This document shows positions 1-8,635 of a stretch of DNA of 64,000 nt, piece after piece. This stretch comes from CAVYXF01 sp963772335 (GTDB lineage: Bacteria > Pseudomonadota > Alphaproteobacteria > Rhizobiales > Rhodomicrobiaceae), in contig CAVYXF010000003.1 of assembly GCA_963772335.1 (NCBI GenBank), forward strand, positions 248,001 through 312,000, written 5' to 3'. The notes below the pieces were generated by a model. The model was not told the DNA's origin, did no database searches, and saw only the letters and a list, made by a program, of their open reading frames with translations. Position numbers and translations under genes: made by a program. Each line of letters opens with the position of its first letter. Within the stretch, counting starts at the first letter, position 1.

Positions 1-1020
1 TTTTCCGGTGCGCGCATCATCATTCTCGACGAGCCGACATCGGCGCTGTCACCGCCCGAGGTGGAGCGGCTGTTCGAAACCTTGCGCAAGCTGCGCGACG
101 GTGGGCGCAGCATCGTCTTTATCTCGCATTTCCTCGACGACATCCTGCGCGTCTCCGATACCGTCACCATCTTCCGCAATGGCCGCAAGATCGTAACTTC
201 GCCGGTCAGTGCGATCACCAAGCGCGAGGTCATCGAGAAGATGATCGGCTCCGGCCATGACGAACTGGAGGAGAGCTATACCGGCGAGATCAAGCTCGAC
301 AGCCAGCCTGATGCGCCGGTGGTGCTGGAGACCGATCGCTTCAGCTACGAACGCGCCTTTACCGACGTGTCCCTGAAAGTGCGCGGGGGCGAGGTGCTCG
401 GCATCTACGGCTTCATGGGCTGCGGCGGCATCGAGCTGGCCCGGGCGCTGTTCGGCAAGGTCAAGGCGAGCGGCTCGCTCATCCTGGAAGGCAAGCCGCT
501 CAAGCTGACGCGGACCGCGACCGCCCGCAGGCAAGGCATCGCTTTCGTGCCGGAGAGCCGGCGCAAGATGCTGTTCCACCACGAGCCGCTCTACAAGAAC
601 ATCTCGATCGCCATCCTCGGGCGCATTGCAAGGTATCTGCTGAAGCCCGCCAAGGAGCGCGAAATCGCGCGCCGTCAGGTCGACACGCTCCATATCCGCA
701 CGCCCAGCGTCGACCAGCTTCTCGGCAATTTGTCCGGTGGCAATCAGCAGAAAGTCGCGCTCGCCAAATGGCTGACGCACGCGCCGAAGGTGCTGATCCT
801 CAGCGAGCCAACCCGCGGCATGGATGTCGGCGCCAAGGAGGATGTGGTGAAGATCGTGCGCGGCCTGCGCGATGCTGGGATTGGCGTCGTGGTGGTCTCG
901 ACCGAGCCGGAGACCATCTTGTCGCTCGCAGACCGGATCGTCGTCATGAAGCGCGGACGGATCGTCAAGGAATTTGCCGGCGACACCGTGAGCAAGGATC
1001 GGCTTCTCGAAGCCGCGTAG
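1..1020 (+). CDS. Sugar ABC transporter ATP-binding protein, RbsA/MglA type (5' truncated by window edge)
   Basis: This is the C-terminal 339 residues of a two-domain sugar-importer ATPase; the frame is open from base 1. The sequence begins inside the Walker B segment of the first nucleotide-binding domain (ILDEPTSAL). It continues through its H-loop (FISHFLDD) into a complete second domain with signature LSGGNQQK. The second Walker A is degenerate (GFMGCGGIEL), as is usual in the C-terminal half of RbsA-type proteins. Unusually, the second Walker B reads LILSEPTRG, so Ser (codon 802-804) replaces the expected Asp. It acts at the inner membrane with the permease that starts 10 bases downstream. 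The substrate-binding protein is probably upstream, outside the window. The sugar is unknown. Confidence 0.93.
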   Translation, partial: FSGARIIILDEPTSALSPPEVERLFETLRKLRDGGRSIVFISHFLDDILRVSDTVTIFRNGRKIVTSPVSAITKREVIEKMIGSGHDELEESYTGEIKLDSQPDAPVVLETDRFSYERAFTDVSLKVRGGEVLGIYGFMGCGGIELARALFGKVKASGSLILEGKPLKLTRTATARRQGIAFVPESRRKMLFHHEPLYKNISIAILGRIARYLLKPAKEREIARRQVDTLHIRTPSVDQLLGNLSGGNQQKVALAKWLTHAPKVLILSEPTRGMDVGAKEDVVKIVRGLRDAGIGVVVVSTEPETILSLADRIVVMKRGRIVKEFAGDTVSKDRLLEAA

Positions 1021-1030
1021 GGGGAAGACG

Positions 1031-2056
1031 ATGCCAACCGATGTAGCAGCGGCGCATAAAACTGAATGGGGCGGCTGGGTCCGCGGACAGCTCCGCAACA
1101 TCGCGCCCTTCGCTACCCTGTTCTTCCTCGTCCTCTTCTTCAGCCTGGCCAGCAACTCCTTCCTAACCACGGCCAATTTCGCCAACATCCTCAATCAGGT
1201 CTCGATCACCGCCATTATCGCGGTAGGCCTGACCTTCGTGATCCTGTGCGCCGAGATCGATTTGTCCGTTGCCGCCGTCGCCAACGTCACCGGCATCGTC
1301 GTCGCCTACTTCACCCATCAAGAAAGCTACGTGAACATCGCGAACCTGCCGCTTCCCGGCGCGGTCGCGGTGCTGTTCGCGCTGGCGGTGTGCTTCCTGC
1401 TCGGCGTCGTCAACGCGGTCGGCGTCACCGTAATTGGCATCCCGTCTTTCATCATGACGCTCGCCATGATGCAGATCGCCGACGGCATGTCGGCGCTGTT
1501 CGTGCGCGGTCAGATTGCCTATGCCGTGCCCCAGGTCGTCTCGACGTTAGGCGCGAAATCGATCGCCGGCGTGCCATGGATCGTGATCGTCGCGGCATTG
1601 TTCCTGCTCGTCGCGCATCTCGTGCTGACCTATACGCGCTTTGGCCGCTATGTCTACATGGTCGGCGGCAACCGCGAGGCCGCGGAATATTCCGGCGTCA
1701 ATGTCAAGCTGGTGATCGGCAGCGTGCTGCTCATCGGGGCGGTCTGCTCGGGCGTTGCCGGCATGCTGGGCGTTGCCTATTTCGGCAGCGCGCAACAGAA
1801 CGAGTTTACCCCCTTCCTGCTCGATGCCATCGCGGCTGTGGTCGTGGGCGGCACCTCGCTATTCGGCGGGCGGGGCGGCATCGGCAATACCATTGTCGGC
1901 CTGTTCGTGCTCGGCGTGCTCAACAACGGGCTTGATCATGTGCAGATCGACCCGTTCCTGAAGATATTGATCCGCGGGCTAATCCTGCTCGTCGCCCTTG
2001 TAATCAATGTCTACGCCCAGCGGCTTCGCGCCAATGCCGAGATCGGGACCGAGTAG
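1031..2056 (+). CDS. Sugar ABC transporter permease, RbsC family
   Basis: A 341-residue polytopic inner-membrane protein of the BPD_transp_2 (ribose/xylose/galactose permease) family, with about eight to ten hydrophobic segments. Family hallmarks are the conserved stretches around GLTFVILCAEIDLSVAAV and GRYVYMVGGNREAAEYSGV, and the glycine-rich GGTSLFGGRGGIGNT segment near residue 275. An RBS-like gggga lies just before the ATG, 10 bases after the ATPase stop, so the two genes form one operon. It is full length for the family. The transported sugar cannot be read from the sequence. Confidence 0.93.
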   Translation: MPTDVAAAHKTEWGGWVRGQLRNIAPFATLFFLVLFFSLASNSFLTTANFANILNQVSITAIIAVGLTFVILCAEIDLSVAAVANVTGIVVAYFTHQESYVNIANLPLPGAVAVLFALAVCFLLGVVNAVGVTVIGIPSFIMTLAMMQIADGMSALFVRGQIAYAVPQVVSTLGAKSIAGVPWIVIVAALFLLVAHLVLTYTRFGRYVYMVGGNREAAEYSGVNVKLVIGSVLLIGAVCSGVAGMLGVAYFGSAQQNEFTPFLLDAIAAVVVGGTSLFGGRGGIGNTIVGLFVLGVLNNGLDHVQIDPFLKILIRGLILLVALVINVYAQRLRANAEIGTE

Positions 2057-2171
2057 AAAGCAAAGGCTCGATTTGTCGTGTGTGACGGCGCACGTGACGA
2101 CGCAATGGTGAAGGTTGTCACTGATCGTCGCCACGCCCGTTTGGTTTGTCGGCAACTCCACGAGATGGAGC

Positions 2172-2885
2172 ATGGCGATGCCCGAACGTCATAACGGTTC
2201 ATCGATGTCCCCACGCAGCCTCGCCTCCATTGTCCTGCTCCGTTCCCTGCTGCCTGCCGCTCTGACCCGCCTCGCTGCAGATTGCCGCTGGCAGTCCGCA
2301 GAGCGCGGTCAGGAAATCGTCGGCCGGGGTATCGCGTCTGGAGAGGTCTACTTCGTTGCTGCGGGACGCGTTCGCGTCACCGCTTTTGCCGCAAGCGGGC
2401 GCGAGGTGGCGTTTCGTGATCTGGGCCAGGGCAGTACCTTCGGCCAGATCTCGGCCATCGATGGCCAGGCGCGCTCCGCGAGTGTTGTAGCGCTTGAGAC
2501 ATCTGTGATCGCATCCGTTTCGAGAGAGCGCTTTCTCAATCTGCTTCGAGATCATCCCTCTCTTGCTTTCGCTCTATTGCAAGACTTCGCGGCGCTCATC
2601 CGGGACCTGACCAGCCGCCTCGTGGACACCACCACGCTGACCACGCCCATGCGGCTGCGGGCGGAGTTGCTTCGCATGGCGCGGGATGCGGGTATCGATA
2701 AGAATCGCGCTCTGATCCCTACCCCGCCCACCCATTTCGAATTGGCCAGCCGGATCGGTGCCACCCGCGAGGCGGTCACACGCGAGCTAAACAGACTGGC
2801 GCGCGGCGGGATTATCAAGCGGGAAGGAAAGATGCTCGCCGTGCTTGATATCGCTCTCTTGCAGAGCCAGGTGCTCGACGAGTGA
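2172..2885 (+). CDS. Crp/Fnr-family transcriptional regulator
   Basis: A 237-residue regulator with an N-terminal cyclic-nucleotide-binding-type beta-roll (about residues 30-140, GSTFGQISAIDGQARSASV) and a C-terminal winged helix-turn-helix (GATREAVTRELNRLARGGI). The FNR-type cysteine cluster is absent, with a single Cys (ADCRWQ), so a 4Fe-4S oxygen sensor is unlikely. The ATG at 2172 is preferred because gatggag lies a few bases upstream. An in-frame ATG at 2115 would add 19 residues that do not look family-like. The gene lies 115 bases after the sugar permease and overlaps nothing. A LuxR-type gene follows on the same strand. Confidence 0.88.
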   Translation: MAMPERHNGSSMSPRSLASIVLLRSLLPAALTRLAADCRWQSAERGQEIVGRGIASGEVYFVAAGRVRVTAFAASGREVAFRDLGQGSTFGQISAIDGQARSASVVALETSVIASVSRERFLNLLRDHPSLAFALLQDFAALIRDLTSRLVDTTTLTTPMRLRAELLRMARDAGIDKNRALIPTPPTHFELASRIGATREAVTRELNRLARGGIIKREGKMLAVLDIALLQSQVLDE

Positions 2886-3166
2886 AAGTGACGCCGGTCC
2901 ACTCAACGAAAAAGTACGGTGCCAATGTGCAAAATTGCACCGTCGATCGACCCGCCTCTCTTCTAAATTTCTATTCGCACCTTCCGGGCAACAAGCACGG
3001 AAAGGCAATCGATCGGCACTCCCCAACACTGGAGAGCGCGATCGCTCAGCCATCAGGTGAGCCAATGTCGGAATGCGGCGGGGCTGCCTTGGCCGATGTG
3101 CCCCGCGGAAAACGCCGAGGGCTCACCTGTGCTGGCCGACTACCGACACCAGCCGTGGGGTTTCCT

Positions 3167-3829
3167 ATGCATCCGCAAGATCTCCTCGACGTTTCTGAAG
3201 CGATCACCCTCCAGTCTATTCTCGATCACCTCGACACGGCATTGCTGCTCACCACAGGGCGAGGCAATGTCATATACATGAACGCGAAGGCGCAGAAACA
3301 GATCAAAAGCAGCAACGCCGTGCGCCTTGTCGGCAATCGCGTGCAGCCGACCAATCCGACCGCCGCCCGCGCCTTTGCTGCCGCGCTCGCGCGCGTCGCG
3401 GCGACTGATCCCATGGCCACCACCCCCGCCGCCGGTGTTGCGATCGTGCTGCCCGATCACATGGGGACCGGTGTCATCGCGAACATTGTGCGGGTGAAGC
3501 CCGCCGTGCACACCATCTCTGAGAGGGCCACGCACACGGCAATCTTTCTCTACGATCCGGCAGCGGTTCCTTACTTTCCCGGCGAGGCTTTCGCGAAGCT
3601 GTATGGCCTTACCGCCGCCGAGCTTCGTGTGCTGCTTGAGCTGGCGTCAGGTTCGCCGTTGCAGAAGATCGCCGCCGACTTCGGGGTGGCCCTGCAGACC
3701 ATCAAGACTCACCTCAAACATATTTTTCAAAAGACTGGTGTCGGTCGCCAGTCTGACTTGATGCGGCTTGTATGGCGTCTGTCCAGCATTACGGCTGTTG
3801 AAGAGAACTGCCGCCTGGTACTCGCCTGA
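3167..3829 (+). CDS. LuxR-family (GerE-type helix-turn-helix) transcriptional regulator
   Basis: A protein of about 220 residues with a C-terminal LuxR/GerE DNA-binding domain (about residues 145-205: GLTAAELRVLLELASG, then KIAADFGVALQTIKTHLKHI). The N-terminal half resembles a PAS-like sensor (ILDHLDTALLLTTGRGNVIYMN) typical of stand-alone LuxR proteins in Alphaproteobacteria. The ATG at 3167 is chosen because the PAS-like part starts just after it and gtgggg lies six bases upstream. The open frame extends further upstream to 2882 but the extra 95 residues look non-coding. No receiver domain is present, so the signal is unknown. It follows one Crp/Fnr gene and converges with another. Confidence 0.82.
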   Translation: MHPQDLLDVSEAITLQSILDHLDTALLLTTGRGNVIYMNAKAQKQIKSSNAVRLVGNRVQPTNPTAARAFAAALARVAATDPMATTPAAGVAIVLPDHMGTGVIANIVRVKPAVHTISERATHTAIFLYDPAAVPYFPGEAFAKLYGLTAAELRVLLELASGSPLQKIAADFGVALQTIKTHLKHIFQKTGVGRQSDLMRLVWRLSSITAVEENCRLVLA

Positions 3830-3940
3830 GTTAACTGCGGAGCGCAGATTAGCGAGAGATAAAGTCGCGATGCGCTGAATTGGGCGGACCGAATCGTCTC
3901 CGCTTTACAATTCCATTGCGCTTCGTCGCCGAGACGCGGC

Positions 3941-4660
3941 TCACTCGCCCTTTGCATCCCTCACCAGATCCGCAAGCTTTTCCAGGTTGGCGATGATCAG
4001 CATGCCGCTCTCGCGGCGTAGCAGGCCAAGCCCCTGGAGCCGGCTCAGCTCGCGCGAGACCGCCTCGCGATGCGTGCTGATGCGAGAGGCGATATCCGAG
4101 AGCGAGGGTGCGGGTGAAAGCACAGCGGCTCCCCTGCTGTATCCGGCCTCGCCCGCAAGACGCAACAGCTCGGCATGAATGCGGTTCTGGACGGCGAGCG
4201 TGCTGAACTCAAAGACGCGCTCGGACAAACGGCGCACTTCCCCAGTCAAATGCCGAAGCGTCGCAATGGCGACGCTTGGCTCTCGGCGTATCAATGTCTG
4301 GAATTGCTCGGCTGTCATGGACGCGATCGTGCAAGCATTGTGCGCCTCGATGGTTGCCGAGCGGGCTTTCCTGTCGATGGCGGCGATTTCACCGAACATC
4401 GTTCCGGCATTGAGGTCGGTGAAAACGACCGCCTGTCCTTCCGAGGAGTAGACGGTCACGCGCGCCTTGCCCGCGAGCAGGAAGTAAACATCCGTGGAGG
4501 TGTCCTGATAACCGACGATCTGCTCGCCGGGCTGGTAGCGGTGCCAGCGGCAGGCCTGCGCGACCTGATCGATCGCGGCATCGGGAAGATCCGCCAGGAT
4601 CTGCAGGGATTTCAGCCTAGAAATTCGCTCTTGCTGAAGCATGAAATGCCGTTGGCGCAC
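3941..4660 (-). CDS. Crp/Fnr-family transcriptional regulator
   Basis: A 239-residue Crp/Fnr protein with a cyclic-nucleotide-binding beta-roll (GTMFGEIAAIDRKARSATI) and a C-terminal winged HTH (ISTHREAVSRELSRLQGLGLL). It resembles the regulator at 2172 in domain plan and in the effector-domain motif, so the two may be diverged paralogues. No FNR cysteine cluster is present. It is divergent from the secreted-protein/cytochrome unit starting at 4836, with 175 bases between, which makes that unit its most obvious target. An internal ATG six codons in (4642) is an alternative start. Confidence 0.88.
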   Translation of the reverse strand: MRQRHFMLQQERISRLKSLQILADLPDAAIDQVAQACRWHRYQPGEQIVGYQDTSTDVYFLLAGKARVTVYSSEGQAVVFTDLNAGTMFGEIAAIDRKARSATIEAHNACTIASMTAEQFQTLIRREPSVAIATLRHLTGEVRRLSERVFEFSTLAVQNRIHAELLRLAGEAGYSRGAAVLSPAPSLSDIASRISTHREAVSRELSRLQGLGLLRRESGMLIIANLEKLADLVRDAKGE

Positions 4661-4835
4661 CTCCAGCCCTCAGCGTCTTTATATCATTTTCGCGGCCCCG
4701 CCGCTCGACCCGTCCGTTTCCATACGAAAATTTTTGCGATTGGGAAATGCCAACGACCGCACCCCTTCGAAGCGCGCATCTTGCTTTTCATCCGATCCGC
4801 TTCTGGCGGATCGCCTCAAACCTCAGGAGAGCAAG

Positions 4836-5291
4836 ATGCAGAAGATGACATGCAAGTTTGCGCTCAAGGCCGCCGGCGTGGTCGGGTTCGCTCAGCTCGC
4901 TTTCGTAACCGCTTTCCTTTCGTCCGCAGTAGCAGAGGATTGGCAAAGTGATCAGCCGATCAAACAGAAAATTCTGGACAACAAGAGCTATAATCCGATC
5001 CAAGCCATCACCTATGAGCTTGGCGCCAACAAGCTGTCGGCGTATTTCCAGCGGATCAACGGCAAATGTGCCATGACGCTGATGCTGTTCAAGAACATTG
5101 ATCCGGCTGCGGGAGTGCCCGATAGCGCACCTTCCCGGGTTCAGTTATCGGTCTCGCCCGGCGAGCAGGCCCGCATCGACAGCGAAGGCGAAGGGGTCAA
5201 GCTCAACTGCAATGGGCACGCCGCAACCGTCACGGCGGTGCATTTCGACAACGCACCGGCCGTCGACATTTCTCAAAACGTCCAGCCCTGA
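4836..5291 (+). CDS. Secreted protein of unknown function
   Basis: A 151-residue protein with a clear signal peptide (hydrophobic AAGVVGFAQLAFVTAFLSS, cleavage expected after AVA). The mature part has two cysteines, CAMTLMLF and LNCNGHA, that could form one disulfide in the periplasm. I do not recognise the family. caggagagca precedes the ATG at 4836; the frame is open upstream to 4641 but without a signal-peptide-compatible start. The gene ends two bases before a cytochrome c gene, so they are almost certainly co-transcribed and the product may assist that cytochrome. Confidence 0.75.
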   Translation: MQKMTCKFALKAAGVVGFAQLAFVTAFLSSAVAEDWQSDQPIKQKILDNKSYNPIQAITYELGANKLSAYFQRINGKCAMTLMLFKNIDPAAGVPDSAPSRVQLSVSPGEQARIDSEGEGVKLNCNGHAATVTAVHFDNAPAVDISQNVQP

Positions 5292-5293
5292 CC

Positions 5294-5824
5294 ATGTTCA
5301 GGCGGAGCAAGGCAACGATATTGGGGGCGTGCATCGTCGCCCCCCTTCTTTGCTCGCTTGTGAATGCTGGCGAGGTGCAGCGGCGGGATGACGGACAATA
5401 TGTCGATAGCGCCGGCAATCCGACCTACCATGTTGCGGACGACGGCACCGTCGACTGGTTTACCTATGAGGGGTTCCGGCATTACGGCGCCTCTTGCCTT
5501 CACTGCCACGGACCGGATGGGTTGGGCAGCACCTTCGCGCCGCCGATGAGTGACTCGCTGAAGACCATGTCCTATGCGGAGTTCCTAAAGGTCGTTGCCG
5601 AGGGGACGCGTACCGTCAGCGGCACCGTGCAATCCGTCATGCCGCCCTTCGGCAACGACCCCAATATCAGATGCCATATCGAGGCGATCTACATTTACCT
5701 CAAGGCGCGCTCAGACGATCGCATTCCGAGGGGACGGCCCTCCAAGAAGGAGCCGCAAACTGAAACCGCCCGAGGCGCCGAGGAGGCCTGCCTTGGTCCG
5801 CTGAATACCGGGCGGCCTCGCTAA
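5294..5824 (+). CDS. Periplasmic c-type cytochrome, methanol-metabolism-related four-cysteine type
   Basis: A 176-residue cytochrome c with a signal peptide (ILGACIVAPLLCSLVNAG) and one haem-attachment site, CLHCH, near residue 74. The axial Met is probably in SVMPPFGN. Two further cysteines lie in the C-terminal half (NIRCHIE, EEACLGP), giving the four-Cys layout of the family annotated as methanol-metabolism-related c-type cytochrome (PedF-like). Members accept electrons from PQQ alcohol dehydrogenases. No such dehydrogenase lies in this window, so the partner must be encoded elsewhere. It is preceded by a secreted-protein gene two bases upstream. The assignment rests on the cysteine pattern and length. 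Confidence 0.82.
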   Translation: MFRRSKATILGACIVAPLLCSLVNAGEVQRRDDGQYVDSAGNPTYHVADDGTVDWFTYEGFRHYGASCLHCHGPDGLGSTFAPPMSDSLKTMSYAEFLKVVAEGTRTVSGTVQSVMPPFGNDPNIRCHIEAIYIYLKARSDDRIPRGRPSKKEPQTETARGAEEACLGPLNTGRPR

Positions 5825-6015
5825 CTACTGCGCGTCGCCGTGGCCGCCGGGTAACATTTGGGGCGATGCGAGCGGCATGGCATTGCGGCAGGGCAGACGC
5901 TGACGGCGAATTTCCAGGATCGCCAGCATCCTGGCCTTGCTCCCCACCCGTCAGGTCCTTAAGCAATTTATCTCACCGGCATCAGATAAGAAACTTGGGC
6001 ATCCCCAACGCTTAA

Positions 6016-6708
6016 TCAGCGGCGTCCAAGGGTCCAACTGGCGAGGGCGTGCTGTACCCCGCCATTGATGTGCGCCTCTAAGACGGTATTGGCCCGGGGG
6101 GCATGGCGCGCGATCGCGCATTCGAGCAGCTGCCGGTGCTCCTCGGCCGCGATGTCGCCGCGAAAGCTCAGCGCCAGCATCTGATAGCGCAGATATTTGT
6201 CGAACACCGCGCCGTGGGTTTCCATCAGCGTGCGCGAACCGCAGGCCGAGATCAGCGCCTGATGAAACTGCCAGTCAAAGAGCTTCCAGGTCTCCACCTC
6301 GCGCCGATCGCCGGCACGCATGCGCGCCTCCATCAGCGCGAGCTTGTGATGGGCGGCAACGACCTGGGCCTCCCATTCCACATCGCCAGCGGCGAAGGAC
6401 TGCTCGAGGGCATGCACTTCCAGGAGCAGGCGCAGGGCGGCAATCTCCTTCAGGTCCTTCACCGAGACCGGCCAGACCTCGAAACCGCGCTGGCCTTCCG
6501 CCACCACCAGTTTTTCGGAGGAGAGACGATTGAGGATTTCACGCAGCGCGCTGACGCTGACGCCGTAATCGGCTCTGAGCTGCTCCAGCTTCAGCTTCTG
6601 CCCCGGCGCCAGGCGGCCGAACAGGATATCCGAGCGGATGCGCCGCCAGACGCGCTCGCCTGCGCTTTCCTTCTGGCCGATCATGGCCTGGAGACCGCTC
6701 AGCGCCAT
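6016..6708 (-). CDS. GntR-family transcriptional regulator, FCD type (paralogue of the gene at 6709-7368)
   Basis: A 230-residue regulator with an N-terminal winged HTH (IRSDILFGRLAPGQKLK, then GVSVSALREILNRLSSE) and an all-helical FCD ligand-binding domain in the C-terminal two thirds. FCD domains bind organic acids through a metal held by His/Asp residues. The start codon directly abuts the stop codon of the upstream paralogue (6709), so the two are translationally linked. Shared stretches such as RIRSDILFGRL and YDKYLRYQM against FDKYLRYQM mark a tandem duplication. They are divergent from the TRAP/quinate operon and are the likely local regulators. Confidence 0.9.
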   Translation of the reverse strand: MALSGLQAMIGQKESAGERVWRRIRSDILFGRLAPGQKLKLEQLRADYGVSVSALREILNRLSSEKLVVAEGQRGFEVWPVSVKDLKEIAALRLLLEVHALEQSFAAGDVEWEAQVVAAHHKLALMEARMRAGDRREVETWKLFDWQFHQALISACGSRTLMETHGAVFDKYLRYQMLALSFRGDIAAEEHRQLLECAIARHAPRANTVLEAHINGGVQHALASWTLGRR

Positions 6709-7368
6709 TTACACCACCTTGCCGGCAGCGAGCGTCTCGTCGACACAGTCCTGTACATGACGGGTTAGGATGCCCTGAGCGCCTCGCCAATCCCGCCCCA
6801 AGGCCGCCTGAAGCAGCATGTGATGCTCCCGGATGGCCACCTCGCCGCGAAACACCACCGCCACCATCTGGTAGCGCAGGTATTTGTCGTAGATCGCGGC
6901 GTGCGTTTCGATGAGGGCGGTGGAATCGCAGGCAGAAATCAGGGCGTGATGGAATTCGCGGTCATAATGCTTCCAGGCCTCCTTGTGAGAGGCCTCCCCG
7001 GCCAAGACATGCTTCTCCATCGTGGACAGCTTGTGATAGGCGGCGACAACGCGCCCTTCCCATTCGAGATCGCCGTTTTCGAAGGAAGCCCGCAAAGCAT
7101 GGCACTCGAGCAGCAGGCGCATCGCCGCGACTTCGCGCATATCGGCGGCAGAGATCGGTGAAACTTCGAAGCCGCGCAGCCCTTCGGCGGTGATCAGCCC
7201 TTCCGATGACAGGCAATTCAGCAACTCGCGCAGCGTACTGATGCTTACCCGATATGCATCTTTCATCCGCTCAAGCTTGAGCTTTTGTCCGGGAACCAGC
7301 CGCCCGAAGAGAATGTCGCTGCGTATCCTTTGATAGGCGGCCTCGCCGACACTTACCGCAACGCCCAT
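6709..7368 (-). CDS. GntR-family transcriptional regulator, FCD type
   Basis: A 219-residue GntR/FCD protein and the first gene of a two-gene minus-strand unit. The winged HTH comprises RIRSDILFGRLVPGQKLK and RVSISTLRELLNCLSSEG. The FCD domain follows from about residue 85 (REVAAMRLLLECHAL, then a His-rich core including FHHALISACDS and REHHMLLQ). It is divergent from the TRAP-transporter operon (ATG at 7590) across a 221-base intergenic region that should contain its operator. By family knowledge the inducer is probably the imported organic acid. Whether it and its paralogue act as heteromers or on different targets cannot be told. Confidence 0.9.
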   Translation of the reverse strand: MGVAVSVGEAAYQRIRSDILFGRLVPGQKLKLERMKDAYRVSISTLRELLNCLSSEGLITAEGLRGFEVSPISAADMREVAAMRLLLECHALRASFENGDLEWEGRVVAAYHKLSTMEKHVLAGEASHKEAWKHYDREFHHALISACDSTALIETHAAIYDKYLRYQMVAVVFRGEVAIREHHMLLQAALGRDWRGAQGILTRHVQDCVDETLAAGKVV

Positions 7369-7457
7369 ACCGTGATTTCTCCGGCGTGCATCCTATGAAG
7401 CGCAGTTCATCGGATGAAGCGCCCAATCTTGGCGCGCCTGCGATTTTCCCGCATCAT

Positions 7458-7502
7458 CATACATCTTGGGAAAGCCGTAGCATATATTTGCAAAAATGTA
7501 TG
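7458..7502. promoter_or_regulatory. Possible GntR operator region upstream of the TRAP operon
   Basis: Between the divergent GntR pair and the TRAP genes, the inverted half-sites catacat (7458-7464) and atgtatg (7496-7502) flank the AT-rich tatttgcaaaaatg. The core atttgcaaa is close to the perfect palindrome catttgcaaatg found upstream of the dehydroshikimate dehydratase gene at 11989-12000. This is inference from symmetry only. Confidence 0.3.
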
Positions 7503-7589
7503 AGAGTTTTGGCTTTGCCGATTGATCCAGCTATCCTCTCAGGTCATAAAGAGCCTAGGAAGAACAAGAGCAATTTTGGGAGGAAGGCT

Positions 7590-8573
7590 ATGCAGATCAA
7601 TCGCCGGGCCGTGCTGGCCGGAGGGGCGTCGCTTGCGATGCTGGGCGCGATAGCGGGAGCTCAGGCGCAGGGCAAAACCAAGCTGCGTTTCAGCTGTGCC
7701 TTCAACGAACAGGATCCGCGCGCCGACGCCTACAAGGCTTTCGCGGCGGCAATCAAAGACAACTTCGATTTCGAGCCCTATTACAGCAACACGCTTTTCA
7801 AGCAGGGCACCGATCTCGTCGCGCTGCAGCGCGGCAATCTTGAGATGTCGAATCTCGCGCCGCAGGACATCGCCAAGCAGCTTCCCGCCTGGTCGTTGAT
7901 GACTTCGGCCTATCTGTTCCGCGACTCCGACCATCTCTACAAGACGTTCAAGTCCGATATCGGCAAGGAATTCATCGCGATGGCCAAGGACAAGCTTGGC
8001 ATTCAGATCGTGACTCCCGTCTATTTCGGCACCCGGCAAGTCAACCTCAAGCCGGAGAAAGAGATCAAGACGCCTGCGGACATGGCGGGCATCAAGCTGC
8101 GCATGCCGGGCGGCGAGTTCTGGCAGTTTTTGGGTGAGGCGCTCGGCGCCAGCCCGACGCCGGTCGCCTTTGCCGAGGTGTATACCGCCTTGCAGACCGG
8201 CGCCATAGACGGCCAGGACAACCCGCTGGTCACATCCAAGGTGATGAAGTTCGACGAGGTGACAAGCCAGTTCGTCCTCACCTCACATCTGGTCGCCTAT
8301 GACGTAATGGCGGTTGCCGGCAAGGTCTGGGACGCGATGAAGCCGGAGCAGCAGGCGCAACTCCAGCAGGCAGCGGAGAAGGCGATCGGCGACTATGTCG
8401 TGAAGTACAACGCCCTGGAACAGGAGACACTCGACTACTTCAAGAAGGAGGGCAAGAAGATCTACAAGCCCGACGTCGAGGCCTTCCGGGCAGCGTCGCA
8501 AAAGAAATACGAGGAGAAATACGGCGGCGACTGGCCGAAGGGCGCACTCGCTAAGATCAACGCCATCAGCTAA
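7590..8573 (+). CDS. TRAP transporter substrate-binding protein, DctP family
   Basis: A 327-residue periplasmic binding protein with a signal peptide containing twin arginines (NRRAVLAGGASLAML, cleavage after AQA). The DctP fold is shown by the conserved GIKLRMPGG segment near residue 170, whose Arg contacts the ligand carboxylate, and by the downstream FAEVYTALQTGAIDGQDNP. The ATG at 7590 follows a strong RBS (gggaggaagg); an earlier in-frame ATG at 7386 would precede the signal peptide and is rejected. It forms a complete TRAP system with the next two genes. The downstream enzymes suggest quinate, shikimate or dehydroshikimate as ligand; this is inference. Confidence 0.93.
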   Translation: MQINRRAVLAGGASLAMLGAIAGAQAQGKTKLRFSCAFNEQDPRADAYKAFAAAIKDNFDFEPYYSNTLFKQGTDLVALQRGNLEMSNLAPQDIAKQLPAWSLMTSAYLFRDSDHLYKTFKSDIGKEFIAMAKDKLGIQIVTPVYFGTRQVNLKPEKEIKTPADMAGIKLRMPGGEFWQFLGEALGASPTPVAFAEVYTALQTGAIDGQDNPLVTSKVMKFDEVTSQFVLTSHLVAYDVMAVAGKVWDAMKPEQQAQLQQAAEKAIGDYVVKYNALEQETLDYFKKEGKKIYKPDVEAFRAASQKKYEEKYGGDWPKGALAKINAIS

Positions 8574-8635
8574 AGCGCTAGCGAACGACGCGGGACACCG
8601 GCCGCAGATCGAGCGGCCGGCCTAACCAACCGGCG

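Noticed and set aside
49..1194. A 381-codon minus-strand frame opposite the ABC ATPase
   Set aside because: It is antisense to a conserved ATPase and the composition is that of a complementary frame.
2172..4660. FNR-type oxygen-sensing Fe-S regulators
   Set aside because: Neither Crp/Fnr protein has the N-terminal cysteine cluster needed for a 4Fe-4S centre.
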